NCBI GenBank assembly: GCA_015060765.1
Contig: SUXW01000001.1
Coordinates: 62,001-126,000 of the forward strand
Direction: 5' to 3'
Length of the DNA: 64,000 nucleotides
Source: Bacteroides sp.
Lineage (GTDB): Bacteria > Bacteroidota > Bacteroidia > Bacteroidales > Bacteroidaceae
Shown here: positions 54,209 through 64,000 of the stretch, piece by piece
Numbering within the stretch: position 1 is the first letter of the stretch
Layout: the number at the start of each line of letters is the position of its first letter
Translations under genes and position numbers: made by a program
The notes under the pieces: generated by a model
What the model saw: the letters and a program-made list of their open reading frames with translations, nothing else
What the model was told of the DNA's origin: nothing
Databases searched by the model: none

Positions 54209-57157
54209 ATGAAGAAACTTTTGTTTTTTGTGTTGCTGATAGGTATTGGTTCAGCATACTCGTTCGCCCAACAGGGGCAGATTTCAGTGAATGGTACAGT
54301 TGTCGATAAAGAGGACAACTCGCCGGTTATGCAAGCTACAGTACAATTACTTTCTTTGCCCGATAGTACAATGGTGGTAGGTAATGTAACCAATAATAAT
54401 GGTGCTTTCAGTTTGTCGGCAAAAGCAGGCAAATATGCATTGAAAGTTTCGTTTGTAGGATATGTACCTTATGTAAAGGATTTGCAGTTGTCTTCATCCA
54501 AATCGACGGTGAATGTAGGTAAAATCGTTTTGTCGTCGGATGCCGTTCTGTTGAATGAAGCGGTAGTTACGGCTGAAGCACCGCAGGTAACTGTATCGGG
54601 CGATACATTGGGTTACAACGCTTCGGCGTATCGTACTCCCGAAGGTGCCATGCTGGAAGAACTGGTAAAGAAATTGCCGGGTGCCGAAGTGGATGATGAC
54701 GGTAATGTGAAGATTAACGGAAAGTCCATCTCGAAAATTATGGTGGATGGCAAGGAGTTCTTTGGCGGAGATGTCAAGACGGGTTTGCAGAACTTGCCGG
54801 TAAATATGATTGAAAAGCTTAGTGCTTACGATAGACAATCGGACAATGCCCGTATTACAGGTATTGACGATGGTGAAGAAGAAACCGTGCTCGATTTGAC
54901 GGTAAAGAAAGGGATGAACCAAGGATGGTTTGGTAACATCGATGGTGGCGTCGGTACAGAAGACCGCTATTCGGCCAATGCCAATGTGAACCGTTTCAAT
55001 AGTCATGGTGAACAAGGGTATCAGATTTCTTTTATCGGTAGAACCAACAATGTGAACGATATGCGTTTCGGCGGTGGCGGCGGTCCTCGTTGGAGAAGAA
55101 ACAATGGTTTGACTTCCAATAAGGAAATTGGTATGAGTTTCGCTTCGGAAACCGAAAAGTTCGAAATAGGTGGTAGCGTGCGTTATAACTATCGCGATAA
55201 TGATGCACAAAGTATTGGACAGATGGAAAACTTCCTCCTTTCGGGCGGTAGTTCTTTCAGTAATTCGAATAGCAAAAATCGCAACAAGAACCAGAACGTG
55301 AATGGGGATATCCGTTTGGAATGGAGACCCGACAGTATGACTACTTTCTTCATGCGTGGTAATCTGTCATGGGGAAAGAGTGACAGCTATAGCAGTTCAT
55401 TGTCTTCTACTTTCAATGAAGATCCTTATACAATCGTTGCAGATCCCAATATGTACCTGGAATTTGATGGACAGCAAAATGCGGAATTGGATAAAATCCG
55501 TGTCAATGCATCCAATAGCGGTTCTTTGTCGGATGGTAATTCCTTATCGGCTAATGCCAACATGCAACTTACACGCAAATTGAATAATGAAGGCCGTAAT
55601 ATTACCTTGCGTTTGATTGGACGTTACGGTGATAATGAAAGCGACCGTTTTTCCAATAACTTGACCCGCTACTATGGAGGCGACGGTATTCCTACCTTCA
55701 ATGAAGATACTATCCGTCGTTATATAACCACTCCAACCAATAACTATACGTTGGGTACGGAAATCAGCTATAGCGAACCTTTGGCCGACCGTGTGTATTT
55801 GCAGTTCAGCTATCGTTTCCAATATGGATATAACGAAAGTGACAACTCTACTTTCAATATGCCTTTCGGATGGGCGCTGAATGATGGATTGCCAGGACAA
55901 TTCTCGCAACATGCAAGCGAATGGTTGGATCCGGAACAGAGTAAGTATGCCGAATACAAGAACTTCGATCATGATGCCCGTGTCACTTTCCGTGTCAATC
56001 GTGAAACATGGCGCTTGTCAGCCGGTTTGGCCTTCAGACCGCAGAACTCCAAACTTTCTTATAAGAAGGGTGAATATCAGGTAGATACTACGCGTAATGT
56101 GTTTAATTTTTCTCCGGAAGTTGACTTCCGTTATCAGCCACAAAGACAGACTCAGTTGCGCTTTACTTATCGCGGACGTAGCAGCTCGCCAAGTATGGAG
56201 AACTTGTTGCCGATAACAGACGACTCTAATCCGTTGAACATCCGTACCGGTAATCCGGGCTTGAAACCTTCGTTCTCGCATAACATAGGTTTGAACTTCA
56301 ATACGTTCAATATGGAAACACAAACCGGTATCTTCTCTAATTTCAATGCATCGTTTACTCAGAACTCCATAAGCAGTATCCGTAAGTATAATGAGTCAAC
56401 CGGTGGATGGACTACCATGCCCGAGAATATCAATGGTAACTGGAACATGTTTGGTATGTTTGGTATCAACTCGGCCTTGAAGAGCAATCCGAAATTTACT
56501 TTCGGTACCTTTACCAATGCAAGTTATGCCAATAATGTAGGTTATCTTACAATGGGTACCATGAAAGATGCCCAGAAGAACACAACGACTGATCTTACTT
56601 TGGGTGAACGTGTAAATGGTGCCTATAGAAATGATTGGTTGGAAATAGGATTCAATGCAGGTATCAATTATACATTTGAAAAGGATAAGTTGAATCCACA
56701 GAACAATCAGGAACCTTATACATTCTCATACGGCGGTAACCTGCAGTTCTATACTCCATGGAATACAACCATTTCTACGAATATCACCAATCAGGCTCGT
56801 CGTGGTTACTCGGATTCCAGTATGAATCGTAATGAGTTGATTTGGAATGCTCAGGTGGCTCAGAGTTTCTTGAAGGGTTCATTGACAGTCAGCTTGGAAT
56901 GGAATGATATCTTGAAGGAACAGAGCAACATTACCCGTACATTGAATTCCAACGGTCGTTCGGTATATACTTATAATGGGGTAAATAGCTACGGTATGGT
57001 ACGTGTCATTTATCGTTTGAACATTTTTGGTAGCAAGGAAGCTCGTCAAGGTATGCGTGGACGCGGTGGATTTGGTGGACCCGGTATGGGTGGTCCTGGC
57101 ATGGGTGGTCCTGGCATGCGTATGGGTGGCCGTGGCATGGGCGGTGGCCGATTCTAA
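54209..57157 (+). CDS. TonB-receptor-like outer-membrane beta-barrel protein with Gly/Met-rich tail
   Basis: From the ATG at 54209 (a TTG at 54203 is in frame but unnecessary) there are 982 residues: signal peptide (ends SFAQ), carboxypeptidase-regulatory-like domain (about 23-110), a plug-like region with EELVKKLPGAEVDDDGNVKI and a long barrel (outer-membrane beta-barrel family type). After the last strand a tail of about 35 residues is almost all Gly, Met, Pro and Arg (repeats of GGPGM) and ends in Phe. A similar acidic GGGGG stretch is inside the barrel near residue 290. It is a single gene; its cargo is unknown. Confidence 0.88.
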   Translation: MKKLLFFVLLIGIGSAYSFAQQGQISVNGTVVDKEDNSPVMQATVQLLSLPDSTMVVGNVTNNNGAFSLSAKAGKYALKVSFVGYVPYVKDLQLSSSKSTVNVGKIVLSSDAVLLNEAVVTAEAPQVTVSGDTLGYNASAYRTPEGAMLEELVKKLPGAEVDDDGNVKINGKSISKIMVDGKEFFGGDVKTGLQNLPVNMIEKLSAYDRQSDNARITGIDDGEEETVLDLTVKKGMNQGWFGNIDGGVGTEDRYSANANVNRFNSHGEQGYQISFIGRTNNVNDMRFGGGGGPRWRRNNGLTSNKEIGMSFASETEKFEIGGSVRYNYRDNDAQSIGQMENFLLSGGSSFSNSNSKNRNKNQNVNGDIRLEWRPDSMTTFFMRGNLSWGKSDSYSSSLSSTFNEDPYTIVADPNMYLEFDGQQNAELDKIRVNASNSGSLSDGNSLSANANMQLTRKLNNEGRNITLRLIGRYGDNESDRFSNNLTRYYGGDGIPTFNEDTIRRYITTPTNNYTLGTEISYSEPLADRVYLQFSYRFQYGYNESDNSTFNMPFGWALNDGLPGQFSQHASEWLDPEQSKYAEYKNFDHDARVTFRVNRETWRLSAGLAFRPQNSKLSYKKGEYQVDTTRNVFNFSPEVDFRYQPQRQTQLRFTYRGRSSSPSMENLLPITDDSNPLNIRTGNPGLKPSFSHNIGLNFNTFNMETQTGIFSNFNASFTQNSISSIRKYNESTGGWTTMPENINGNWNMFGMFGINSALKSNPKFTFGTFTNASYANNVGYLTMGTMKDAQKNTTTDLTLGERVNGAYRNDWLEIGFNAGINYTFEKDKLNPQNNQEPYTFSYGGNLQFYTPWNTTISTNITNQARRGYSDSSMNRNELIWNAQVAQSFLKGSLTVSLEWNDILKEQSNITRTLNSNGRSVYTYNGVNSYGMVRVIYRLNIFGSKEARQGMRGRGGFGGPGMGGPGMGGPGMRMGGRGMGGGRF

Positions 57158-57178
57158 TCTCTCCAAACAATAAACTTT

Positions 57179-57214
57179 TCCCAACCTGTATTGTTATAGG
57201 TTGGGATTTTTTTT
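57179..57214 (+). terminator. Terminator after the barrel gene
   Basis: TCCCAACCT at 57179-57187 pairs with AGGTTGGGA at 57198-57206, followed by a run of Ts. Confidence 0.9.
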
Positions 57215-57247
57215 ATATGTTTGTCTGTCATTAAATAATAAGGGTTT

Positions 57248-58684
57248 ATGTTGGGATGGGGACTATTCGAAAATCTGTTTACATCCGTTGTCGGATTACT
57301 TTATATAGGGGCTGTGGTTACTACCATAGCTGTAGTAATCTTGGATAACAGAAACCCTGTAAAGACTTTGTCGTGGGTATTGATTCTAGCCTTTCTTCCT
57401 TTGGTTGGCTTGGTATTATATTTCTTTTTGGGACGTGACAAACGGAAAGAGAAGCTGATCAGTCGTAAGGGGTACCAACGCCTTACCAAACATCCGATGG
57501 CAGAATACCAACAGCAACATGCTTGTCTGCAATTGGATAATCATCATTCCTTGATGCAGTTTTTTATGAATGTGAATGGCTCTTTGCCATTCGCAGGGAA
57601 CGCTGTAGAGGTTTATGATACGGGGTACGATTGGGTGCATGATCTCCTGAAAGTGATAGCTTCGGCTAAACATCATATCCATATAGAATTTTATATCTAT
57701 GAAGAGGATGCGTTGGGACGTTTGTTGCGTGATGCCTTGATTGATAAAGCTAAAGAAGGTGTGATAGTCCGTTTTATTTATGATGACGTTGGCAGCTGGG
57801 AACTTTCTCACGATTTTGTAGAAACCATGCGGGGAGAGGGAATAGAAACGCGTAGCTTCTTGAAAGTGCGCTTCCCACAGTTTGCCAGTCATGTAAACTA
57901 TCGGAATCATCGTAAGATTGTGGTAGTGGATGGCCGTATCGGTTTTGTGGGAGGCATGAATGTAGCCATGCGTTATCTGAAAGGTGTGCCTTGGGGAAAT
58001 TGGCGTGATTTACATATAAAAGTGGAGGGGAAGGCGGTATATGGACTGCAAACTGCTTTTTTGACGGATTGGTATGCGGTAGACCGTTCCTTGATTACTT
58101 CTTCAAGTTATTTCCCTGAAATGCCGGAATGTGGAAATGCTGTTATGCAGATTGTGACATCCGATCCGATTGGCGAGTGGAGGGACATTATGCAGGGATT
58201 GTTGATAGCCATAACAAATGCACAGAAGTATTGCTTTATCCAGACTCCTTATTTATTGCCTACCGAACCGATTCTTTGGGCTTTGAAGACGGCTGCTTTG
58301 GCGGGAGTGGATGTACGTATTATGCTATCGGCAAGGACTGATTCCAAAATTACCCATTTAGGCTCGTTATCGTATCTGACAGAACTGATGGAAGCGGGTG
58401 TATCCATTTATCTGTATGAAAAGGGATTTCTTCATTCCAAAATGCTGGTATGCGATGATACTTTGGCAACGGTTGGTTCTGCCAATATGGATTTCCGCAG
58501 CTTTGAACATAATTTTGAAGTGAATGCTTTCATGTATGATTATCATTCGGCATTGGCGGTGAAAAATCGTTTCCTGCGCGATCAGAAGGACGCCGTCTGT
58601 TTGTCCTTGAAAACGTGGAAAAGGCGTCCTTGGTATCAGAAAGTTGCAGAATCTGTTATTCGTCTGTTTGCTCCTTTGCTCTAA
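57248..58684 (+). CDS. cls: Cardiolipin synthase
   Basis: The 478-residue protein has two N-terminal membrane helices (about 10-30 and 38-58) and two phospholipase-D HKD motifs, H221-x-K223 (NHRKIVVVD) and H396-x-K398 (LHSKMLVCDD), each followed by GSANMD/GGMN. It joins two phosphatidylglycerols into cardiolipin in the inner membrane. Its 3' end overlaps the converging rsmD gene by 29 bp. Confidence 0.95.
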   Translation: MLGWGLFENLFTSVVGLLYIGAVVTTIAVVILDNRNPVKTLSWVLILAFLPLVGLVLYFFLGRDKRKEKLISRKGYQRLTKHPMAEYQQQHACLQLDNHHSLMQFFMNVNGSLPFAGNAVEVYDTGYDWVHDLLKVIASAKHHIHIEFYIYEEDALGRLLRDALIDKAKEGVIVRFIYDDVGSWELSHDFVETMRGEGIETRSFLKVRFPQFASHVNYRNHRKIVVVDGRIGFVGGMNVAMRYLKGVPWGNWRDLHIKVEGKAVYGLQTAFLTDWYAVDRSLITSSSYFPEMPECGNAVMQIVTSDPIGEWRDIMQGLLIAITNAQKYCFIQTPYLLPTEPILWALKTAALAGVDVRIMLSARTDSKITHLGSLSYLTELMEAGVSIYLYEKGFLHSKMLVCDDTLATVGSANMDFRSFEHNFEVNAFMYDYHSALAVKNRFLRDQKDAVCLSLKTWKRRPWYQKVAESVIRLFAPLL

Positions 58685-59213
58685 AGAAGGAGAAGTTTAC
58701 ACTGCCATATACACGGTGGTCGATGAAGTGTGGATCTTCTTCAAAGTGGTTGTCTTTGCCATGTTCCAAAACGAAAATTCCATCTTCTTTCAGTAATTTT
58801 TTCTCGAAGATACGTGAAGGGATACTTTCCAAATCTTTCAAGGCATAAGGAGGATCGGCAAAGATAAAATCGAATTGTTCGTTACATTTATCTATATATC
58901 GGAATACATCGGCACGTATGGGAAAGCATTTGTCGGTCTTGACTTCTTTCATGATTTGGTTGATAAAGGCCAAATGTTGAGGGTCTTTTTCTACGGAAAT
59001 GACTCGGTCGCAACCTCGTGACACCAGTTCTATACTGATGCTCCCGGTTCCGGCAAAAAGATCGAGAGCTGTAATACCGTCCTCAAAGTCAATGTAGTTA
59101 TTGGTTAATACATTGAATAAATTTTCTTTGGCAAAATCGGTCGTAGGACGTGCCTTGAATGAATGTGGCACATCAAATCTGCGCCTTTTGTATATTCCGC
59201 TGATTACTCGCAT
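58656..59213 (-). CDS. rsmD: 16S rRNA (guanine966-N2)-methyltransferase
   Basis: The 185-residue protein has the RsmD start MRVISGIYKRR, the ARPTTDFAKENLFN stretch, the SAM-binding ALDLFAGTGSISIE loop and the catalytic DPPY. It methylates G966 of 16S rRNA. It overlaps the end of the DUF3822 gene by 10 bp and the end of cls by 29 bp in opposite orientation. Confidence 0.95.
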   Translation of the reverse strand: MRVISGIYKRRRFDVPHSFKARPTTDFAKENLFNVLTNNYIDFEDGITALDLFAGTGSISIELVSRGCDRVISVEKDPQHLAFINQIMKEVKTDKCFPIRADVFRYIDKCNEQFDFIFADPPYALKDLESIPSRIFEKKLLKEDGIFVLEHGKDNHFEEDPHFIDHRVYGSVNFSFFRAKEQTDE

Positions 59214-59989
59214 GTCAGTAACGTTTGTATGTCAAAGGGGATTTCGGATGAAGAAACAGGAATGGTATCCACTTGCCTTATGAATTTGCGAAGTTCTGAA
59301 TCAAGAAGTCCTTGATGTTCATTATTACCGAGCAAGAACAATTGGTCGTTTTCTTGATGGAATCCTAATTGTTGCCAAATATAAAGCAAATAGTAAACCT
59401 GATCGGATACCTGCTTGCACGAGAATGTATTGATGAACAGAAGTTTTCCTCTGTCGAAAGCAAATATTTCAATGGTATCTTTTTTGAGATGGGCATACAA
59501 CTTCCGACAATTTCCTTGGCGGCTCTCCTGAGTGAAATGTTCTGTCAGCGGACTGACGCTTGCATAGATTCGGGCAGATGGGAAATGTTCGTCCAATAAG
59601 GAACGGGCATGCTTGTCCATTCCAAATAGAATGACGCTATTGCTTTTCCCTAAGATGTTGCATAAAACAATCTCGTTGTCCTTTGCGGAAAAATTCTGAT
59701 AGAATAGATTCTCTTGTTGCTCGTCTTCAAACAAGTCGAAAGGTACAGGTGTAAACCGGATGGTATCCGTCAATATGTTTACCTTCTTGTATGTATACTT
59801 CAAAGCCTCTTGGCTTGCAATCATTTCTTTCAGATTGGCTGTCATTGAATAAGAGGCATTGACAGGGTAGGGTACATAAAGGCATATCTCACCGGTATGG
59901 GGGTGATGAATGGAAAAAGAAAATCCATCCGCACTCAGGCGGATGGATAATATGTGTTGTTCAGATTGATTAAAATCAAATCCAGTCAT
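59204..59989 (-). CDS. DUF3822 family protein
   Basis: From the ATG at 59989 there are 261 residues. The protein fits DUF3822, a Bacteroidetes family with an actin/hexokinase-like ATPase fold, as seen from its regular strand pattern (HILSIRLSADGFSFSIHHP, IEIFAFDRGKLLFINTFSCK). Its role is unknown; it is typically next to rsmD, as here. An ATG at 60037 is in frame but would overlap the previous gene. Confidence 0.8.
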   Translation of the reverse strand: MTGFDFNQSEQHILSIRLSADGFSFSIHHPHTGEICLYVPYPVNASYSMTANLKEMIASQEALKYTYKKVNILTDTIRFTPVPFDLFEDEQQENLFYQNFSAKDNEIVLCNILGKSNSVILFGMDKHARSLLDEHFPSARIYASVSPLTEHFTQESRQGNCRKLYAHLKKDTIEIFAFDRGKLLFINTFSCKQVSDQVYYLLYIWQQLGFHQENDQLFLLGNNEHQGLLDSELRKFIRQVDTIPVSSSEIPFDIQTLLTCE

Positions 59990-59993
59990 TCTT

Positions 59994-60680
59994 TTATTCC
60001 CAGTTACCTGCGTTGTTGTTCGGTTGTTCGATATCACCTACTCTTAAACCGCAGTATTTGCCTAATTTGGTTTGAACATCCTTCAAATTGATAATTTGTT
60101 GCTTGTTCAAATCACCGATATAGCTTTCGTATGGAGTCTGAGCTTGGAACAAGTTCAAAGGAGCACCCGATTTGGTCGTGTCGCTACGAGTAACCATTTC
60201 GAATACCTTACCATCGCTGAATGGTACATATTTCATTGAATCAGGATTGAAACCTTTAGGATAAATGGTATCCAATACAGCAACCCACATGGTATCACGC
60301 TTGAAGTTCATCAAACCTTCTTTTTCAACTTCTTTCCAATTTCCAGTTTTCTTGGCCTTTTCGATAAGTCTCATAGCCTTCTTTTCTGTCATACCGGCTT
60401 CCAATTGAGCGTCTGTCAAAGAACCTTCTTTCATTACGAACGGCAACTTGGCTGTTTTTACGAATTCAATCAAACTGTCAAAGTCAGCAGTGTATTTACC
60501 TTCGTGCAATTGACGCCACTCTACCTGTGCCTTACGGATGTCAATTAAACGAGCAATAACTTCTTTTTCTCTGGCCTTTCTGACATTGTCAAATTCGATA
60601 GGACCCATGATACTGCCATAGCATACATAAGCTAAAGCGATAGCGCAAATGGCCAATACAATATTAAAAACTGTTTTCAT
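59994..60680 (-). CDS. Pseudopilin-like single-helix protein of unknown function
   Basis: The 228-residue protein has an N-terminal hydrophobic helix (about 4-27), then a long charged helix (NVRKAREKEVIARLIDIRK) and a globular domain with QLHEGKYTADFDSLIEFVKT, the layout of type II pseudopilins but without a prepilin peptidase site. It is probably exported with its helix as anchor. It lies 4 bp before the DUF3822 gene, so the rsmD unit begins here. Confidence 0.7.
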   Translation of the reverse strand: MKTVFNIVLAICAIALAYVCYGSIMGPIEFDNVRKAREKEVIARLIDIRKAQVEWRQLHEGKYTADFDSLIEFVKTAKLPFVMKEGSLTDAQLEAGMTEKKAMRLIEKAKKTGNWKEVEKEGLMNFKRDTMWVAVLDTIYPKGFNPDSMKYVPFSDGKVFEMVTRSDTTKSGAPLNLFQAQTPYESYIGDLNKQQIINLKDVQTKLGKYCGLRVGDIEQPNNNAGNWE

Positions 60681-60717
60681 GATAATATTTGTTATTTTTT
60701 AGTTTATATTCGCATCG

Positions 60718-60725
60718 CAAAAATA
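60718..60725 (-). promoter_or_regulatory. -7 element of the pseudopilin-like-DUF3822-rsmD unit
   Basis: TATTTTTG on the minus strand lies 37 bp ahead of the 60680 start. No clear -33 TTTG is seen. Confidence 0.4.
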
Positions 60726-60777
60726 AGATAAATAAATCTAATTACACACAGTTCTTCGAACTTTTTAATACGAAAAA

Positions 60778-62196
60778 ATGATTAATAATTATTTAGAGCA
60801 GCAAATTAAGGCAAATTTTTCATATAAACCAACTTTCGAACAAGAAAAAGCTGTTAAAAAGTTGGCACAGTTCTTGTTTTGTCCCCAAAACGATGAAGTT
60901 TTCTTGTTGAAGGGCTATGCAGGGACGGGAAAGACTTCGTTGGTAGGGGCATTGGTGAAAACGCTATATCAATTGGAACAGAAGTGTGTCTTGTTGGCTC
61001 CAACCGGACGGGCAGCCAAAGTTTTTTCTCATTATGCAGGTTATCCGGCTTACACGGTTCATAAGAAAATATATCGGCAACGGAGCTTTTCCAATGAAAC
61101 GGATAATTTTTCAGTGAATGATAATTTGCATCAACATACCCTCTTTATTGTCGATGAGGCTTCGATGATTGCTAATGAGGGCTTGTCGGGTTCCATGTTT
61201 GGTACGGGACGTTTGTTGGATGACTTGATTCAATATGTATATGCAGGTATAGGGTGTAGATTATTGTTGATTGGCGATACGGCACAGTTGCCGCCGGTAG
61301 GCGAGGAGGAGAGTCCGGCTCTTTCGGTTGATGCTTTAAAAGGCTATGGATTGGAAGTGCACGAAGCTTTGCTGACCGAGGTTGTCCGCCAGATGAATAA
61401 TTCAGGTATTTTGTGGAATGCGACCGAACTTCGTCGCTACATTGCTGAAGAGGATTATTTTACTTTACCACCCATTCGGATAGAAGGATTCCCTGATGTT
61501 AAAGTAGTGAATGGTAACGAATTGATAGAGGCGATAAGTGAATGTTATGATAAGGTTGGTTTGGATGAAACTATTGTGGTATGTCGTTCCAACAAACGGG
61601 CCAATATATATAATAAAGGTATCCGAAATACGATTCTTTATCGGGAAGAGGAATTGGAGTCGGGCGATTTGTTGATGGTGGCCAAGAACAATTACTTTTG
61701 GTCGGAACAATGTAAGGAGATGGACTTTATAGCCAATGGCGATATTGCGGTGGTGCGTAGGGTGCGTCGCGAACGGGAAATGTATGGATTCCGTTTTGTG
61801 GATGTTCTGCTTGCTTTTCCTGATTACAATGATGTGGAGCTGGAGGTGAAACTGATGCTTGATACATTGCATACCGATACTCCGGCATTACCCAAGGAGA
61901 TGAATGATAAGCTCTTTTATTCTGTATTGGAGGACTATGTGGATATCACCACGAAACGCGAGCGGATGAAGAAAATGAAGGCCGATCCTTATTACAATGC
62001 ACTTCAAGTGAAGTATGCATACGCCGTAACTTGTCACAAGGCGCAAGGCGGACAATGGAAGCGGGTATTCCTCGATCAGGGCTATATGACAGAGGATATG
62101 CTTTCACCCGATTACTTCCGATGGCTATACACCGCCTTTACCCGTGCCACGGAAACACTTTATTTAGTGAATTGGCCGAAGGAACAGACGGAGTAA
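60778..62196 (+). CDS. RecD-like ATP-dependent DNA helicase
   Basis: The 472-residue protein is a superfamily 1B helicase: Walker A GYAGTGKTS (about 46-54), Walker B IVDEASM, the GDTAQLPPVG motif III, and the C-terminal AVTCHKAQGGQW and YTAFTRA motifs. It is shorter than RecD or RecD2 and has no N-terminal extension. It is likely a DNA repair or recombination helicase acting alone. Confidence 0.92.
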   Translation: MINNYLEQQIKANFSYKPTFEQEKAVKKLAQFLFCPQNDEVFLLKGYAGTGKTSLVGALVKTLYQLEQKCVLLAPTGRAAKVFSHYAGYPAYTVHKKIYRQRSFSNETDNFSVNDNLHQHTLFIVDEASMIANEGLSGSMFGTGRLLDDLIQYVYAGIGCRLLLIGDTAQLPPVGEEESPALSVDALKGYGLEVHEALLTEVVRQMNNSGILWNATELRRYIAEEDYFTLPPIRIEGFPDVKVVNGNELIEAISECYDKVGLDETIVVCRSNKRANIYNKGIRNTILYREEELESGDLLMVAKNNYFWSEQCKEMDFIANGDIAVVRRVRREREMYGFRFVDVLLAFPDYNDVELEVKLMLDTLHTDTPALPKEMNDKLFYSVLEDYVDITTKRERMKKMKADPYYNALQVKYAYAVTCHKAQGGQWKRVFLDQGYMTEDMLSPDYFRWLYTAFTRATETLYLVNWPKEQTE

Positions 62197-62201
62197 ATAT
62201 T

Positions 62202-62240
62202 AAATAGGGACTGTACTTTTAAATTGTACAGTCCCTATTT
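62202..62240. terminator. Bidirectional terminator between the helicase gene and alaS
   Basis: AAATAGGGACTGTAC at 62202-62216 and its exact complement at 62226-62240 form a perfect 15-bp stem with a 9-base loop, with A/T runs at both ends. Confidence 0.9.
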
Positions 62241-62260
62241 ATGTATGGTAAATGAATGAA

Positions 62261-64000
62261 TTACAATCCTGCCAATTCAATTACTTTGTCAACAGCTGAA
62301 AGCAAACCTTCGGGGTTCTTACCACCGGCTGTTGCGAAGTGAAGAGCACCACCGCCACCACCTTGAATCAGCTTGGCAGCTTCCTTCACAAGGTTACCGG
62401 CCTTCAAGCCGCCCTTCACGAGGTCTTCGCTCAACATCACGGTTAGCATCGGCTTGCCGTTTTCTACGCTACCGATAACTACCAACAGGCTACCGGCTAC
62501 TTCGCCCTTCAATTGGAAGGCGATGTCCTTGGCAACATCGGCACTAATAGGAGCAACGGTCTTGATGACCTTTACACCACCCATTTCCTTGGCATTGGCT
62601 ATCAGGTCGGCCTTCAATGAGGCAGCTTTTTCCTTCATGAATTCTTCCAGTTGCTTCTTCAAGCCAGCATTTTCGTCGATGGCCTTGCGGATAGCAGACT
62701 TCAAGTCGGGCACGTTGTTGAACAATGCCTTGAGGTCGGCCATGGTATCCTGGAACTTGTCAATCATCATTTCCACCTTTTCGCCGGTGATGGCTTCGAT
62801 ACGACGGACACCGGCAGCTACAGAGCTTTCGCTGAGGATGCGTACCATACCAATCTTACCGGTAGCCTGTACGTGGGTACCGCCACAGAATTCGATGGAG
62901 TTGCCGAACTGGATAACACGTACTTCGTCGCCATACTTTTCGCCGAAGAGGGCGATAGCACCGAGTTCCTTGGCCTTTTCAATCGGCAAGTTGCGGTATT
63001 CTTGCAAAGGTACATTTTCGCGAATCTTGGCATTGACCAAGTGTTCTACCTGACGGATTTCTTCATCGGTCACCTTCTGGAAGTGAGAGAAGTCGAAACG
63101 CAATGAATCCGGTGTTACCAACGAACCCTTCTGTTCTACGTGAGTGCCGAGCACTTCGCGGAGCGCTTCGTCCAACAAGTGAGTACAAGAGTGGTTGGCA
63201 GCACAAGCGGCACGCTTTTCAGTATCCACACAAGCCATCATAGGTGCATCCGGATGTTCGGGCAACTTCTTGGCAATGTGGATAGGAAGGTTGTTTTCCT
63301 TCTTGGTATCGATGATTTCGATGGTTTCGAATTCGCTGCAAATTACACCGGTATCACCTACCTGACCACCGCTTTCGGCATAGAACGGAGTGTCGCTCAA
63401 TACGATTTGGTAGAGAGTCTGGTTCTTCTGCTTTACCTGACGGTAGCGGAGGATAGAGGTTTCGTATTCTGTATAGTCGTAGCCCACGAAGTTGGTTTCG
63501 CCTTCGTTCAATACAATCCAGTCGCCTGTTTCTACGGCTGCTGCGTTGCGGGCACGTTCCTTCTGCTTCTGCATTTCGGCCTTGAATTCCTCTTCGTTTA
63601 CGGTCATGCCGTTTTCACGGAGAATCAGTTCGGTCAAGTCGAGCGGGAAACCGAATGTATCATAAAGTGTAAAGCCGTCTACACCGCTGATTTCCTTCTT
63701 GCCGGCTGCCTTGGCTTCGTTCATGGTCTTGTCCAACAAGCGGATACCGGTTTCGAGGGTGCGGAGGAAGGAATCTTCTTCTTCCTTGATGACCTTTTCT
63801 ATCAATGTCTGTTGAGCCTTCAGTTCCGGATAAGCTTCGCCCATGTTGTCAATCAACACCGGCAACAACTTGTACATGAATGCCTGCTTCTGATTGAGGA
63901 ACGTATAACCGTAACGAACGGCACGACGGAGGATACGACGAATCACGTAACCGGCCTTGGCGTTGCTTGGCAACTGACCGTCGGTGATGGAGAAGGCAAT
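62261..64000 (-). CDS. alaS: Alanyl-tRNA synthetase, 5' part outside the window
   Basis: 580 codons of the C-terminal part are present and the frame stays open to the window end, so the catalytic N-terminus is missing. The [20 protein letters not shown] stretch is in the tRNA-recognition domain. The editing domain has zinc ligands in HSCTHLL and CGGTH, and the C-terminal oligomerisation region ends [19 protein letters not shown]. It charges tRNA-Ala and clears mischarged Ser and Gly. Confidence 0.97.
   Translation of the reverse strand: MAFSITDGQLPSNAKAGYVIRRILRRAVRYGYTFLNQKQAFMYKLLPVLIDNMGEAYPELKAQQTLIEKVIKEEEDSFLRTLETGIRLLDKTMNEAKAAGKKEISGVDGFTLYDTFGFPLDLTELILRENGMTVNEEEFKAEMQKQKERARNAAAVETGDWIVLNEGETNFVGYDYTEYETSILRYRQVKQKNQTLYQIVLSDTPFYAESGGQVGDTGVICSEFETIEIIDTKKENNLPIHIAKKLPEHPDAPMMACVDTEKRAACAANHSCTHLLDEALREVLGTHVEQKGSLVTPDSLRFDFSHFQKVTDEEIRQVEHLVNAKIRENVPLQEYRNLPIEKAKELGAIALFGEKYGDEVRVIQFGNSIEFCGGTHVQATGKIGMVRILSESSVAAGVRRIEAITGEKVEMMIDKFQDTMADLKALFNNVPDLKSAIRKAIDENAGLKKQLEEFMKEKAASLKADLIANAKEMGGVKVIKTVAPISADVAKDIAFQLKGEVAGSLLVVIGSVENGKPMLTVMLSEDLVKGGLKAGNLVKEAAKLIQGGGGGALHFATAGGKNPEGLLSAVDKVIELAGL

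Noticed and set aside
54003-54257. 85-residue N-terminal extension of AroB
   Set aside because: It runs through the -7 element, overlaps the opposite-strand barrel gene and does not look like a dehydroquinate synthase N-terminus.

Overview
The window is chromosomal DNA from a member of the Bacteroidales, most likely a gut Bacteroidaceae genus such as Bacteroides or Phocaeicola; the species cannot be fixed from the sequence. The evidence is the promoter style (a TTTG or TTG at about -33, then roughly 20 bp, then TAnnTTTG), the weak Shine-Dalgarno sites, a hybrid two-component system, TonB-dependent receptors with an N-terminal carboxypeptidase-regulatory-like domain, and Bacteroidales-restricted families (DUF4834, DUF3822, DUF4876, DUF6850). 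No insertion sequence, phage, CRISPR array or rRNA was seen.

Layout. 1-10100 is a glycan-use locus: a hybrid two-component regulator, a GH30-like enzyme and a GH9 enzyme (cut by the window edge) lie in one minus-strand unit, and an unrecognised secreted protein is divergent to them. 10165-15602 is a TolC/RND/membrane-fusion efflux operon. 15678-24249 is mostly housekeeping on the minus strand (rsgA, frr, a URO-D-like lipoprotein, pyrH, a MATE exporter, birA, yraN, pssA, psd), interrupted by a plus-strand pair (a small basic protein and tadA). 24443-28971 carries dnaE, trxA and a small acidic protein. 29025-33328 is a minus-strand operon with an odd mix: a GH53 galactanase lipoprotein in front of aroA, a membrane protein, a metal ABC permease, tsaE and an Imm17-like protein. 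dinB and an OmpA-family protein follow.

The most interesting part is 36321-48886: one promoter, six tightly spaced secreted or outer-membrane genes and one strong terminator. The order is a TonB-dependent receptor, a DUF4876 lipoprotein, a DUF6850 outer-membrane barrel, and three tandem paralogues of about 730 residues. Each paralogue has a His-Gly motif and a Asp-Ala-Cys-Tyr-Asn-Gly motif about 100 residues apart, as in clan CD (gingipain-like) cysteine peptidases, followed by a repeat-rich helical C-terminal half. This looks like a cell-surface capture, proteolysis and import system. Its substrate is unknown.

From 48988 there is a DUF4380 protein with a tandem metallo-beta-lactamase lipoprotein, a gene-poor stretch with a structured repeat-like element, a YefM-YoeB toxin-antitoxin pair with a candidate operator inside its promoter, tRNA-Pro(GGG), aroB, a large outer-membrane barrel with a Gly-Met-rich tail, cardiolipin synthase, rsmD, a DUF3822 protein, a pseudopilin-like protein, a RecD-like helicase and the 3' part of alaS, which runs off the window end.

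All functional calls are by reading motifs and general family knowledge; no database search was run.
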